A stretch of DNA of 64,000 bases from Hemicordylus capensis (GCF_027244095.1 NC_069657.1:143774857-143838856), one strand, 5' to 3'. Positions 41,201 through 51,871 are shown, counted from the stretch's first letter. Notes: generated by a model from the letters alone, not told the origin. Program-made: numbers and translations.

Positions 41201-43327
41201 AGAGAGTGTTCTTCCTACAATGCATGAAACTGTTCTTGGTACCCCACCCCTGTTTCTCACCACAATCCGGATACTACAGCTTTTTCGCAGACTGTTCAAT
41301 AAGCCCCTGAGCCAGATTGTCCCCTAAGGGCTACTGTTTGCCCCTCTAGCTGCCAGGAGTGTAGCAGATGGATTCAAAGAACCCAGACCCCTCAGCTCTT
41401 GTGGGTACCCCAGTTCTATTTACCCTCTCTATTTTCTTCATTATCTCCCTCACTCCAAGGGGCCTGCGGGGAGAGGGGCAAACACAGGCCCCCTCTCCCC
41501 TAGCTACATCCCTGCTAGCTGCCAACCTATAAGCAAGAGTGTGGGGTGGAGGGAGTGGCAACAGGCCATAGGCGGGGGCAGGCCACTTGAGATGTGCAGG
41601 TCAGGGCTTTGGCCCTCCACCCAAAATTCATCATTGGGGAACATCCAGAGAATCTTTTTGCTGTAAAGACCAGGACTTTACAGATCTATTTTTCTGGAAT
41701 GCTACTTTCAAGATTGAGAAAAGCAAATATTCTGGACAATGTCCTAGTCAGAGAGATCCTTGCAGCTGGTGGAAGAGTTGTGAAGAGCACATGTCCAAGT
41801 GTTTACAGAATCCTACAAGGGAAGCCTGGCACCGGAGGACTAGCAGGGTCCTTGCTGAAAGAGATCCACCTGAGGAGTTGGGCACGTCCCCAGTGCAGAC
41901 TACGGCACAGAGCACTGCTTGGGTACGATATGGGGCCAAGACCAACTCAACACAGACTCGTAAAGCTGGGAAACTGTGACAGGCGCTGGAGCAGAGATGA
42001 CAACTCAGTTGTGTGTAGGCTGGGGGTTAAGACCATGTCCCAGGGAGGGGCCAGAGAGGTAGCAGGTGTGACGTGGCTGGTGACGTGGATAAAGCCAAAA
42101 ACAACCCAACTCCTCTTTCGTCCATAATTTAACACCCCCAAAATAAGCAGCTGCCTGTTGTTGCGTAACCCATTGGGGGCCAGGGCTATATATGGCAACA
42201 AGCAGAGTAGTACAAAGAGCCATCAACAACCCTGCAACCAGCAAGGCATTGCTACAGCCAGGACCGAAACTCTTCGAAACTCTGGTCTGATCCCCTGATC
42301 CTTGGACCCACAGGCTATGCATCTGGCCAGCAGGATGCTGCTGCCAGGAGTTTGCTGCACCTGCCATCCCTTGATGAGGCAGCCTCACTCACAGCACACA
42401 GCCCTCTGTCCTTGATGAATTCCATGCTGATCCTCCTTCCCCAGATGGAGAAGCCCATTTCAGTCTACCCACATAGGCGGCACAGGCCCAAGTCCATCAC
42501 CTTTACAGTCAACCAATCTTCCTCTATGCTGCCAGCTAGTGGAGCTCCCTTCCACATTCCAGATACACACTTGGCCTAGATGGAGAGAGCTGGCTCTGCT
42601 GACCCGGAGGGAAAAGGTCTTGAACCTCATCTGTGCCCGTACACAGCCCAACCGCTGCCTCTGGAGCGCGTTTGGAACTGGCGCCCCCTAGAAGTTGCGC
42701 GGTCCCTCTGGTCCCCCTCAATACAAGTAGGAGCAGACGTGCTCTCACTCTTCAATCACCTCTCCGTCCGTCTACCCAACTGAGATGGTTCAAGACTGTC
42801 CAAGGGCTAGTCCCACACCTGCCCCTGCCCAACCCCCCCCCCCGCACTGCCAGCGCATCTCTCCAGTTGAGCGCCTTCAGTTACGGTGAATGAAAACAGG
42901 ATAGAGGAAGAGCACTTATTTAGGCACGTGAAAAACTAGAACCAAGCGGCTGTGAGAAGACGCCCCACTGTCTCTCGTCCACACGAGCATAAGCGCTTTT
43001 ACAGACGCTGTAGCCACCTCTGGGGCTTGGCTAGGCAGGCATGGGTGGGGCGGGCTGTCCCACCAGCGCTTTCCCAGGCTCTCAAGGGGTTAGGACAGGA
43101 CTTATATCCTTTCCTAAACTCAGATCGCCATCCCGCTCTCTCTCCCCGCTTGGACAGCGCCAAGCAGCCCGTTGACAGGAAAGGTCCTCTTCCCTCCCGA
43201 TCGGCTTTGCCCAAATCAAGAGCGGATTCAGCAGCTCCTCCAACCCCATATGCCCCAAGCGAGGCGTAGCAAAAGCGGATGGGGGCGCGCACTTACCGTA
43301 CAGGGTGGGTCCGAGACAGAGCAGCAT
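34379..43327 (-). CDS. RTN4RL2: RTN4RL2, Nogo receptor-like 2 (NgR2), three coding exons
   Basis: This is a GPI-anchored neuronal cell-surface receptor of the Nogo-receptor family, known in mammals to bind myelin-associated glycoprotein and limit axon growth. The exons 43297-43327, 36438-36916 and 34379-35200 join in phase to 443 residues (human about 420). Features seen: signal peptide (about 1-28, MLLCLGPTLYG then a Leu run); LRR N-cap cysteines C30, C34, C36, C45; about eight LxxLxLxxNxL repeats to about 258; LRR C-cap from NPWACDC (260-266) to C309; a Pro/His stalk (334-347); NHLYG; TEDDYWGG; and a hydrophobic GPI-signal tail (421-443). All splice sites are GT/AG. The frame is open upstream of the chosen Met, but only this Met gives a signal peptide. 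Confidence 0.97.
35221..35257. repeat. (GA)n microsatellite in the intron 2 acceptor region
   Basis: About 18 GA units. On the gene strand this is a (CT)n run that ends about 20 nt before the exon 3 acceptor, so it forms most of the polypyrimidine tract. Confidence 0.95.
36170..36352 (+). mobile_element. tRNA-headed SINE in RTN4RL2 intron 2
   Basis: The A-box region ATCGCTCAGTGGCAGGACAA and the B-box region TGGGTTCAATCCCTGG form a tRNA-like head. The body (AGTAGGGCTGGAAAAGATTC; ACTGAGCTAGATGGACTGAT) is the one shared with the 5S/tRNA SINEs. There is no 5S-like part upstream. It is antisense to the gene and about 85 bp from the exon 2 donor. Confidence 0.82.
36438..36916 (-). CDS. RTN4RL2: RTN4RL2 coding exon 2
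   Basis: The exon is 479 nt, bounded by CTTTCCTTGCAG (acceptor) and CAG/GTGAGT (donor at 36437-36432). It encodes the rest of the signal peptide, the LRR N-cap (CPMLCTC) and the first LRRs (for example LEELDLGDNRNLRTL). It ends exactly on a codon boundary after residue 170. Confidence 0.97.
37060..37330. mobile_element. Possible LINE 3'-end fragment in intron 1
   Basis: CACTCTTTATTACGGTCATA then GACCAGC, followed by AT-rich sequence, resembles a recurrent reptile retroelement end. The family is not certain. Confidence 0.3.
37352..37500 (-). mobile_element. MIR-like SINE fragment in intron 1
   Basis: The string GGCTCAAGGTCACCAAGTGA, then GAGGATTCGAACTCGGC, is the inverse layout of a MIR-type SINE with its B-box. 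Confidence 0.55.
37501..39466. other. Intron 1 of RTN4RL2, unique sequence
   Basis: No exon or clear repeat was recognised. It holds short homopolymer C runs near 38350 and 38705 and otherwise balanced sequence. Confidence 0.4.
39475..39641 (+). mobile_element. MITE of the CAGGGGCGTAAC family, perfect target duplication
   Basis: The 167-bp element starts CAGGGGCGTAACGAGG and ends GGTAGTTACACCCCTG. It is flanked by GGCACCCC on both sides (39467-39474 and 39642-39649), as expected for hAT. It is the best preserved of four family members (10126, 22067, 39475, 56432). Confidence 0.9.
39936..39965. repeat. (ACCCC)n pentanucleotide repeat
   Basis: Six perfect units. The gene strand reads (GGGGT)6, which has the form of a G-quadruplex motif and lies in intron 1 of RTN4RL2. 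Confidence 0.95.
40674..40807. mobile_element. Palindromic MITE, GGGGTAGCCAAC subfamily
   Basis: The left end is TTGGGGTAGCCAACTTGAGG and the right end ATTAGCCACCTCT. A perfect 8-bp duplication AGTCTATA flanks it (40666-40673 and 40808-40815). The core has GATGGGAGTTGTAGTCCA. Confidence 0.85.
40950..41018 (+). mobile_element. L2/CR1-like LINE 3' tail
   Basis: GTGCTTTGAACATTTGAAAT then GCACTATATAAACGCTGCTA is a typical L2/CR1-type 3' terminus, about 70 bp. Confidence 0.5.
41354..41514 (-). mobile_element. hAT-type MITE (GGGGCATAGCTAGG family), perfect target duplication
   Basis: The 161-bp element starts CAGGAGTGTAGCAG and ends CCCTAGCTACATCCCTG. It is flanked by CTAGCTGC on both sides (41346-41353 and 41515-41522). 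It is inverted relative to 8767 and 28302 and lies in RTN4RL2 intron 1. Confidence 0.88.
41587..42330 (+). other. Unassigned segment with two overlapping long frames
   Basis: Two frames stay open together (130 and 177 codons), which is unusual for the AT content here, and GGCTATATATGGCAAC (about 42182-42197) downstream resembles a TATA box. No domain is recognised in either frame. It lies inside RTN4RL2 intron 1. It could be an old transposon fragment or chance. Confidence 0.15.
43297..43327 (-). CDS. RTN4RL2: RTN4RL2 coding exon 1
   Basis: The 31-nt coding part encodes MLLCLGPTLY plus the first base of Gly11. The start context is GGCACCATGC (A at -3). The donor is TACG/GTAAGT (43296-43291). 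The phase matches exon 2 exactly, which gives a standard signal peptide. Confidence 0.93.
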
Positions 43328-44154
43328 GGTGCCAGGCGGATTTGGTGGAAAGACCAACGCGGGGGGGGGGAACCAAAGCCTCAGGGGAGGAAAGAGAAGG
43401 GGGGGCAAAAGAAAGGGGGGGGAGGAAGGTGGAGAATACACAGGGGTGGGCGGATCGAGATCGCCTGCGAAGTCCTTGTAGAACTGTGAAACCGCGGCGG
43501 CTCCCAGCCCGAGTGCCGGGACTCCCTGGCCAGGATCCCGCCGGACGGGGCTCAACACAACCAGTCGGGGGAGGGGCACGAGGCTCAGTCCTGTGGAGTC
43601 TGGGCGCCGCCCGTGAGGCTCATGGCTGGCGGGGCAAGTCGCTCGCCTTCACCCGCCGCTACCCTCCGCTCCGCCGGCGAGAGCTGCCGGACGGAGGCTT
43701 CATCTCGGGGGAGGCACTGAGAAGCATCAGCCAGGCTCCGCTCCCTGCGCACCTCACCGATACAAGCACCAACCACTCTGCAAAAGGGAGCAAAAGCAGC
43801 CGGGCGGCGGCGCCTTATTCCCAGGGCCAAGCTGGGCTCCGCCCCCCCTCGCTGCCGCTTTAACCCTTTGCAGGGCGGGAGGGTCCTCCCTGCCCACTCC
43901 TGAGCAGGCCGCCCTCGCTGGCTGGCTCGCCCTCCAGCTCCCATCCCACCCACCCTCGCCCACGTGCCTGCCCCACCCTTCAGGCGTCATCGCGTCTGGT
44001 CCAGGCGGGAGCTGAATTCCGTGCCTTTCATTGAAAAGGGGTGGGTGAGGTGGGCCTGTTGCGAAGGGAAGCGGTTGATGCCCACCCACCCCCCGCGTAT
44101 AAGGCCACTCCCTTGCACAACGCATTCATTGATCCGGATTAATATTGGTTTCTA

Positions 44155-44260
44155 CTTCAGATCCTATGGACATTTACTTGAAGTCCCATTGATTATGCAC
44201 GCTTACTTTGAAGTAAAGCCCTTGGAACTCAGGGGGGCTTACCTCCGAAGTAAACGACGC
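44155..44260. mobile_element. Short palindromic repeat (TGCAGTCCTATGCAC family)
   Basis: GAAGTCCCATTGATTATGCA, CTTACTTTGAAGTAAAGCC and CTTACCTCCGAAGTAAAC are pieces of the same degraded family as 4172-4262. Confidence 0.35.
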
Positions 44261-44981
44261 CGGGGTGGTTGGTGGTCACATTAAGTTAAGTGTTAACGAA
44301 CACGTGTTAGGTGGAGGTCAGAGCATGCCCCGCGCCGCGGGACGCCCTTTTCCGGCACAGAAGAGGAGAGATTTAGGGGAGGCATGCCCTCAGGTGGAGC
44401 TAGCGGCTTTCCGAGAAGACGGCTCGGGCAGGAATTAATCGGAGTCAGAATTTAGTCTTTTGCTGTGCCTCCTCTGGCCCCCGCCAACAGAAGGAGAGTG
44501 CCTCTGAGCATATGCAGAGCCTTCCTTTTCTCAGCGGGGAATAATCCCGGCCAGCAGTCTACAGATATCTGGGTTTGCGGGGCACGGCCGAGCTTCCAGA
44601 CAGGCTTAACCACCAGTGTATCTGAAGAGAATAGCCGAGTGGGGCCGGAGGAAAAGCTTTCCATTTCGTGCCTCTCTGTCGCCTTGTGATTCTGGTACGA
44701 GGCTCGTGCTTGTCCTGCAGAAATACGACCTTTGCCGAATGCACGCTGCTTACACAGAGATTCTCTTCCTCTTAGCGGGAAGAGGTGGGGAAGGTTGTAC
44801 GGGGGGAAGGAGTTGAAACTCGTTGGGTCTGTATAGATCTGAAGCCGTTTGCTGGAATGACCACTGGTTTGCCCGCAGCTTAAAGCAAGAGACACCAGAA
44901 CAGGCCCTGGGTACAAGAGAAACCCGACCTCGGCGAATCCAAGGGGGCCTTCCTGGATTCCTAGAGCTTGAGGAGTACGGC

Positions 44982-45205
44982 AATATTTATTTTATTTATT
45001 TTCACATTTATATTCCGCTCTTCCCCCAAGGAGCCCAGAGAGGTGTACTGTACATAGTTACGTTTCTCCTCACAACAACCCTGTGAAGTAGGTTAGGCTG
45101 AGAAAGAAGTGACTGGCTGAATGGGGATTTGAACTCCCGGTTCTAGAACTCTCTGGACTAGAACTCCCGGTTCTAGTCCAGCACTCTAACCACTACAGCA
45201 GGGGT
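44982..45205 (-). mobile_element. MIR-like tRNA-derived SINE
   Basis: Read on the minus strand: a tRNA-like head (GTGGTTAGAGTGCTGGACTA), a B-box (inverse of GGATTTGAACTCCCGG), core, and an AT-rich (AAATA)n-type 3' end at 44982. A 16-bp direct repeat GAACTCCCGGTTCTAG (45131-45146 and 45161-45176) is specific to this copy. Confidence 0.75.
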
Positions 45206-47160
45206 GGCCTCTGGAAAGAAAGTGAAAAGCGGGCACTGAAGAGGGCAAAGTGCATTTCTTCTGGGTGGGCGAATTGTTGTGTCCCACGTTAGATTTCTGA
45301 AACCGAAATGGGGAGGGAGGAGGGAGAAACTACTTGTCCGAGGTGGCACTTGCCACCCCTACCCCCAGCTGCCGTTGGGGAAAATGCTATATTTCGGCCA
45401 GTTGCTCGCGAGTTTGTTGCAAGCTTTCGGATAGCACATCGAACATTTAAAGGAAGAGGGAGGGAGGGAGGGAAAGACGCTCCTTCTAGGATCGGTTCAG
45501 GAAGATCTGCCTCTCCCAGATGGAAAAGTCTCTTCGTTGTTATCAACTATCTAAATGCTTGTCATCGCTAACGATGGGCAGTGTGTGTGTGCGAGCAGAC
45601 AGCTCTTGTAGAGCAAGGATCCCAGGTTTGCATGTGTCGACTCTTCTGGACGCCTTGCTCCCTCCTGTGGGATCCCTGCCTGCTGCGAGGGCTACGCTGC
45701 CCAAGGTCAGAGGGGCAGAATTGGCCTCTCCACACAACAGTGTCCCCTCCCCAAGCGCCCACCTCTTCTGCTAGGTGGAGTGGATAGCAGCTGCCCGCTG
45801 ATCTGGGACTTGGAGAAAGTAAAGGGGAAGGACGGTGGCTAAATCTGCTGCCTGCTGCCGCTCGTCGTGATTACTGAGAAGGAAGCACCTGCTCGCTCCT
45901 ATTTGCGTGCATTTGGATTCTGTTTCGCGGGACCTTGGGGGCTGGGGGCCCCGCCTTTCATCTAGCGCCTCCAATTAGATGCTTTTTCAAATCGTAACAG
46001 GCACCCCAACCCGGCCCTCTTCCAAGACGTGCGATTGGCTGTAATCAGCTCTCCCACCTATCTCGTCCTTCTGACCCAGGCACTTTTGCTCAGCCAGGAC
46101 TCGGAAACGTCCCCTATGATTCGCTTCTGGCGTTTGAGGGGGCAGCACGCAACAGGCGAGGAAAGAGAGGCGGGTGGGAGGGGCTCAAGAAGCCGGAAGG
46201 CTTGCTTCGGCGGGAGTCCCTCCAGCTCACTGGTCTCCCGCTCGCTTTATTGTCCCACACAGGGATGCAGATCCCCCCCGCAGCATTTGAGACCCCCCTT
46301 CATTTACGGAACTCCCCCTGCCAAATCTAAAAATACACCTCTCCCCTGCCCCGCCCACCGCAGAAGTGTCTTCCCTCCCTCTCCACTCAAAACATTAAGG
46401 ATCGCTCCTCAAGCCTTCGTTCGCTCTGCCTTCACCACAGGCAGGCTGCTGCTGCTTCAGGTTTATGAGCGACCGATAGGGAGGCAGGTGGGCCAGGGGC
46501 GCCACCTCAGAGAGCCGGGGCTCTGGAAGCAGCAGCAGCAGCATGAGGCCAACCACAGATTCCCACTGGGCAAGCCTTGAGAAGGAGAGGGAGGCAGAGG
46601 GATGGGGAGAAGGTCCCGGTGGTGCAAATGACAACCTGGAAGAGGCGCCAGCTGGTAGAAGCCCTGCCAGAGACTCCCCTGCCAATAAGCGCTGCGCTCC
46701 CGGGAAAGGAAGCAGCAGGCGGCTACTGGGACAGCGCTCTCTCTCTCCCCCCCCACCCCGTCCGTTCATCCTTCAATTCCCATGTAAAGGGGGGCAATGT
46801 GGGGGTGGGTGGGACTGGGAGCGCTTCGGGATGGATTTTGCCTTAGCAGGACTTCGCCAGCGATTCCATGGAGCCGACGCGCAACAAACGGGACGCGGCT
46901 CAGGGCTGCGGCTGCTGCTGCTGCTGCGGCAGCGCCACTGTGGTAGTTAGGTCTGCGATCTTTAGCGTGCGTGCGTGCGTGCGTGCCTGAGAGCAGAGCC
47001 CTCTGATTTCAGTGGGACGTACTTCCCTGGAAGGAAACAGGAAGAGCGTGAGCTAGGAAGACCCTGGCGATGTGAATCTCACTTCAGCCAAGAACGAGAT
47101 AAGCCTCCGCACTTGTAAGATGTGGGCAATAATCCAGACTTGCCCTTCAGGATGGTTGTA
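45206..47160. other. GC-rich upstream sequence, no gene recognised
   Basis: Many CpGs and CAG/CTG runs (46530-46542; 46911-46926) and a (GCGT)n run at 46964-46986. Long frames such as 46029-46580 and 46543-46950 are composition artefacts. It may be part of the RTN4RL2 regulatory region. Confidence 0.35.
46964..46986. repeat. (GCGT)n microsatellite
   Basis: Five to six tandem GCGT units. Confidence 0.9.
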
Positions 47161-47170
47161 GGAGTTAATG

Positions 47171-47304
47171 CAGGGGTTGTCAAACTCTGGGGTCCCCAGA
47201 TGACTACGACTCCCATCATCCATAGAATTCCCATCATCCCCATGGAATGGCCTTCGGGAATTGTAGTCCAACAACAACTGGGGACCTAACGTGGACAACC
47301 CCTG
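47171..47304. mobile_element. Palindromic MITE, ACTACAACTCCCATCAT family
   Basis: It starts CAGGGGTTGTCAAACTCTGG and ends GTGGACAACCCCTG. The flanks AGTTAATG (47163-47170) and AGCTAATG (47305-47312) match at 7 of 8. CCCATCATCC is duplicated internally. Confidence 0.82.
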
Positions 47305-48079
47305 AGCTAATGTACGCATGCTTACAACACCAAAGCCCTATATTACGCTCACTATTATAGGTTTGGAGGGTGTGATCAACCATATAGTGTGTCTCTAAAT
47401 GTAGGCCTCAAGGAAGCAGGTTACTCCGAGGTAATATAAAGAAGCAGGTTTGAAATGTGATAGGTGGCTGGTAGTCTCTCTCCATATACAGGACAATTTC
47501 CATAAAGAGAACAATCTCATTTCCTCAATGGAATCTGCTGGGATGGGAAGTTAGCTTTTTTTTTTTTTTAAATTTAGGATAGCACGGGCAGTCCTACAAC
47601 TCAAGTAAACTGGATCAGGATCGCAGTGCGCAACTACTGCAGAGTCCAGAGTCGGTTTCCTCTCCCCAGGGCGAACCCTGTCAAAGTCACTTCAGCGACA
47701 CTGTTCTGTAGACTACATTGATTTAAAAATGGAACTATTTGCGGTTTTGGAAAGCGAAGGATTTGTGGGTTTGGTCCATTCTGGTTACCAAAACCTGGAC
47801 GAAAGCAAAACAAACAAACTAAAAAAAACCCCTACAGTCAAAATTTTGCATAGACTTGCAATTCTGGCAAAAGCGAAACATTTTAGGATTTACGAAAATG
47901 TTAGCTTGTGACCAAAAATCAACCCACGTTGAACAGCTTTAGTTATTAACTTGGAACACGCCAGTTTTTTGGTGGTTAAAAAAAAAAAAAAATTCGAGTG
48001 ACAGCATGTACACGCAAGATCTTCTTAATCTGCATTAAGTGGGGTGGGGGTGGGGACTCTCGGTGTAAATGACCTCATC

Positions 48080-48480
48080 TCGCAAAGCGGTAGAGTGGGC
48101 CGCGATTGTCATTTATAGGGAGATGTGTGCCTCTGATTGGCGTGGCTACGGAGGAGGAGGCCAAGTCTGTGGCCCAGGATTTCTCGCTGGGTAGGGGGGA
48201 AAGGCGACGGCTCTGCGACCCAGCCAACCAGTGCTGGTGAGGAGCTCTCGAGAGCCTAAGGGAGGGCTGGGCGGGGAGGGACTCTTCAGTGCAATCTGGC
48301 AACGAGTTTGTTTGCCTCGCTGCCTCCGGAGTGAAATATCACAAGATGGAGAGACAGACGGTGAGGGTGCAGGTGGGCGGTGGCGGGCGGTAGCTCAGGC
48401 TGACTCAGGGGGGCCGTCATCCGCTTGGCTGGCCATGTGCGGCTCGCTCGGGGAGGGAGGATCGCTCCCAGAATGCAGCG
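48080..48480 (+). promoter_or_regulatory. CpG-rich patch with promoter-like motifs
   Basis: A TTTATAGG box (about 48113), an inverted CCAAT box (GATTGGCG, about 48134) and CpG-dense sequence precede ATGGAGAGACAGACG at 48346-48360, directly followed by GTGAGG, a donor-like site. A five-codon first coding exon is possible but unproven. Confidence 0.25.
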
Positions 48481-49581
48481 GGGCCAACCTAGCATGGGCA
48501 CCTGCCATCATCATCAGGAGCCTGGAGGCATGCTTCTCCTCTCCTCCCCCTCCCCTTTTCTCCGTGGAGCCTTTTCCTTCCTCCTTCGAGGGACCAGCCT
48601 GCATGCCCAGCCTGCGTCCCTCCCAGCTGACAACAACACTACCCTTCTCTTGCTCTGCACCCCCTGCTGCTGTTGCCGCCTTGCTCCACTCTCGACCCTA
48701 AGAATCGTGGCATTCCCTCGAGAGGCATTCTGGCGTCTGCAACTCAGAAGAGTTGCCTTGCCCAAGCAGAGCAGAGGTCCAGCATCTTCTGGTCGGGCAC
48801 CCTTCCTCCGACAGAGGCCTTCTTCCAGGTGTCTCCTCCTGGAAAGCGCCGAAGCAGGACACGCTCCAGAGACCGGCTGCGCCAGCATGTTGTTTGTCCC
48901 CAGCTTCTGGCAAAGGGAGGCAGCCTCTGTCTTTGAGCACGGAGTGGCTTCCCTTTTAAAGCTCACAGCCCGTCCTAGCCGGGCCCTCCTCCATGAGAGT
49001 GTCGGACCCTCTGAAGAAAGAAAAAACCTATCCAGGCGAGGAACAACCATCACCATCTCTCCTTCCATAAGTTAACGACATGTTGCAGAAAGACCTTTCC
49101 CCCTTTGTTTGTCAGGAACCTACTGCCAATCATTTTCATTAAATGACCCTGATGAGTGTGATCTGTTTTGAGAAAGAGAGCAAGCGAGCCAGAAATTCCT
49201 CTCTATTTATATGCTTTGTACTGGTTACGATTGAGAAACTTTAGCCATGCCTCCTTCTCCCCCCCCCCCCCCAAACTAAAGGCCTTGGATTCTTGATCCT
49301 TTCCCCCAGAGGCAGGGTGGTTCCAGGCATTTGGTTGCCCTTGGACCAAATGCTGATAGGGTCCCCTCCCATCTGCAGGGAGGTGCTGAGCATTCTTGAG
49401 CCATGATGCTGCAACCAAGGTGGCAGTGGCAGTGGGGAGGGAGCACCCTCCCTCAGACTGTGCCACCAAGCCAGGCATGGTGCTTGGGGCATTCCTAGCT
49501 GAAGTGGGAAGTGTGGAGACCGGGGAGAAGAGGTGTGCCCCAGAGAGGTGAGGAGGGGGAAAGGAACAGCATGCCCTAGTG

Positions 49582-49670
49582 TAGTGGTTTCCAACCAGGG
49601 TTCCTCCAGATGTTGCTACAACTACAACTCCCATCATCCTCAGCTACAAGTCATTCAGTGGGAACCACTG
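49582..49670. mobile_element. Palindromic MITE, ACTACAACTCCCATCAT family, perfect target duplication
   Basis: The 89-bp element starts TAGTGGTTTCCAACC and ends GTGGGAACCACTG. It is flanked by CCCTAGTG on both sides (49574-49581 and 49671-49678). It is a deleted, short form of the family. Confidence 0.87.
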
Positions 49671-49853
49671 CCCTAGTGAGATGATGAAGGGCAGTGACCA
49701 TAGCTTGCACGGACGTGTGTGGAGTGGAGCTCACAGTGGCGGGGGCTGGTGCTTGCCACCCCCTGTGCCCCTCCTCATGCCCACCCCTGAGGTGACTGCC
49801 TCACCTGGCCTCATGGAAGGGCTGACTTGCCCAGAGGGAAGATGTCCCATTCA

Positions 49854-50345
49854 ACATACCCCTTTCCTGTACTTTCACCAGCTATACAGCCTCTCCAAAA
49901 TGGAGGTGTCCAGAACAGCACACAGCATTCTAAATGTGGGAACACGAGATTTCTAACATGGCATTCTGACACTTGCTGTTTTATTCTCAATCTCTTCCCC
50001 AGCCAGACTTAACTTGCTGCTTCTTTTTTTAAACTACCCCACAGCACACTGAGCTGACTTTTTCAGTGAACTTTCTACTGTTGCCATGACCTCAAGATCT
50101 CTGTCATGGGTGCTTAGAATCAATTTAAATCCCACCAGAGTATATTGGAGAAGTTAGGATTCATTTTTTCTTTCTTAGTCTGGTATGCTTTACTTTGCAC
50201 TTATTTATGTTGAATTTCCTCCGCCATCTGCTGCCCCGTTTGGAGAGACCCTTTTCTTGCTCTTCACAGTCTGTTTGGATTTACCATCCTTAATAATGTG
50301 GTACCATCTGCAAACTTGGTTACCTTTTTGTTTATCCCTGACACA
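49854..50345 (-). mobile_element. Diverged CR1-like LINE 3' fragment
   Basis: The plus strand shows pieces in the order of the CR1-type 3' region (inverse): CAAAATGGAGGTGTCCAGAA, GACCTCAAGATCTCTGTCAT, TTTGGAGAGACCCTTTTC and ACCATCTGCAAACTTGG. It is strongly diverged and has no frame. Confidence 0.55.
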
Positions 50346-50384
50346 ACATCATTTAGTAATAAGCAAAATATGTTTTTATCATAT

Positions 50385-50545
50385 TGTTATCCCACCCATC
50401 TTCCAAGGCATTCCAGGTTCTCCCCATTTTATCAACACAACAACCTTACTGGGTAGGTTAGGCTCAAAGGTAGTGACTGGCTCCATTGCTGATCAGGGAC
50501 TTGGGTTCCCCTAGTCCAAAGCTCTATCTCTTATAGCACACTGAT
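50385..50545 (-). mobile_element. MIR-like SINE fragment
   Basis: ACAACAACCTTACTGGGTAG, then GGTTAGGCTC, then ACTTGGGTTCCCCTAGTCCA, follows the inverse MIR-type layout, with the B-box side decayed. Confidence 0.5.
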
Positions 50546-51736
50546 TCCATTCATCCTGAAAGAGCCCAACTGGGGAAACAGTTCACTAAGTGGAAACAGT
50601 GGAACTTGTCTTTGTCTGCCCCAGATTCTCACTCCCTTTCTGTACTTGCCCTAAGCCTGTCAGGAAGCCACCTCCTTTAATCTGGAAGCCATGCTTTTAT
50701 CAAATATGTGGAAGGTTTGCTATAGTCGATAATGCAGGAATGATATTTTGTACATACGCAGGGGAACATTCACCTCTTTCTGCATTCTCAGGGATTAAAC
50801 CTTGGCACTAAAAACAGTGGGATTTGAGGCAAATTAAGTTCTTTCCTCTCTCCATCCAGAGCTTCTGCATTCAATTTATAATGCCCATTAACCCCACCTT
50901 TTCCTGCTCCTTGAATCTACTCCTTCTTAAGTACAATTCTTTAAGCAAGTTTGCTCTATGAGGAACATCCCACTGAATTCAGTAAGACTTATTCCCTACT
51001 CTCTTGTGAAGTCCACCATGCATCCAGTCAGCCATCAGTTCTTCCCAGTATCTGTCTATCATCCCTGGATAAGAGTGCTTACTGCAAGGGCCTACTTTAC
51101 AGACCACCAGTTGTAGAACTCTGCAGTGAAACATTTGAGTAACATTTCTCAGCTGTACATGTTTTCAGAACTTTCAGGCCCCAAAGATATGATTGTATCC
51201 TTCAGTTGGCTGCCGTGTGTGATGGACAATCAAGAAAGCAGATGGGGTAAGGAGCTTGTCAAACCTCAGTGGCACATATAAATGGGTCTAAAGCTCCCTC
51301 TGGTGGTTGCTAGCAAAACGTAAATATTTTATGTGCATCCCTGGTATATACACGGCTCTTGGCTGAACATGGCTTCACACATGCCTTTTTGCAGCACAAA
51401 GAAAACTTCAGTGTAAGAAAAGAAAATGTAGACTTGTGTGCACTGTCATGAATTTGTACCTATTTTTTGTTTCAGTTACATGTTTTGGGCAGCTGCAAGG
51501 CTGCTTCACACATTAAGTGGGTGTTTTCATGTGCCATGCTTGTGAGCTGTTATGTGGAAAGAACACACGTGCTTATTTAATTGCAAGGACATAATAAGTT
51601 ACAAAACCACAGGATATCTAAGCTTCCTACTGTGTAGACATGAAAAAAGATGTATGTGAAACCTAGATAATTTTGAAGCCTGAAACTTTGGAGCTCCCCC
51701 CACCCGCTGAAGGCCCCCCCCGCTGCAAGTTATGCA
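50546..51736. other. Intergenic sequence, nothing recognised
   Basis: Unique AT-balanced sequence with no exon, RNA or clear repeat. Confidence 0.4.
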
Positions 51737-51737
51737 T

Positions 51738-51766
<29 letters not shown>
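51737..51766. repeat. (CA)n microsatellite
   Basis: About 15 CA units followed by C-rich interruptions. Confidence 0.95.
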
Positions 51767-51768
<2 letters not shown>

Positions 51769-51871
51769 CCACACACACCCCATTACAGTATTTTTTAACA
51801 CATGAGGTCTTGAGGGCACAAACAACTGAACTCACAATAATGTAAGAATATAAAACAGGTATATTTATGCA

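Larger units (their letters stand above)
42590..44360 (-). promoter_or_regulatory. CpG island and promoter region of RTN4RL2
   Basis: CpG and GC density are highest at about 43270-43860, around exon 1 and upstream. No TATA box is evident, which fits a dispersed CpG-island promoter. The transcription start and 5' UTR limits cannot be set from sequence. Open frames here (43082-43863) are GC-rich artefacts or 5' UTR. Confidence 0.7.

Noticed and set aside
41930-42350. Possible solitary long terminal repeat
   Set aside because: A TATA-like box alone is not enough. No terminal TG/CA pair with a duplication, primer-binding site or polypurine tract could be shown.
43082-43579. N-terminal extension of RTN4RL2 from an upstream in-frame Met
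   Set aside because: It would bury the signal peptide behind about 84 Pro-rich residues. The family starts at the signal peptide.
43279-43863. 194-codon plus-strand frame opposite RTN4RL2 exon 1
   Set aside because: It is a shadow in the CpG island. The true coding exon is on the minus strand and fits splice phase and family.
48425-49075. 216-codon frame and an overlapping 184-codon frame on the other strand
   Set aside because: Both strands are open over the same GC-rich stretch, neither has a recognisable domain, and neither has a family match that I know.
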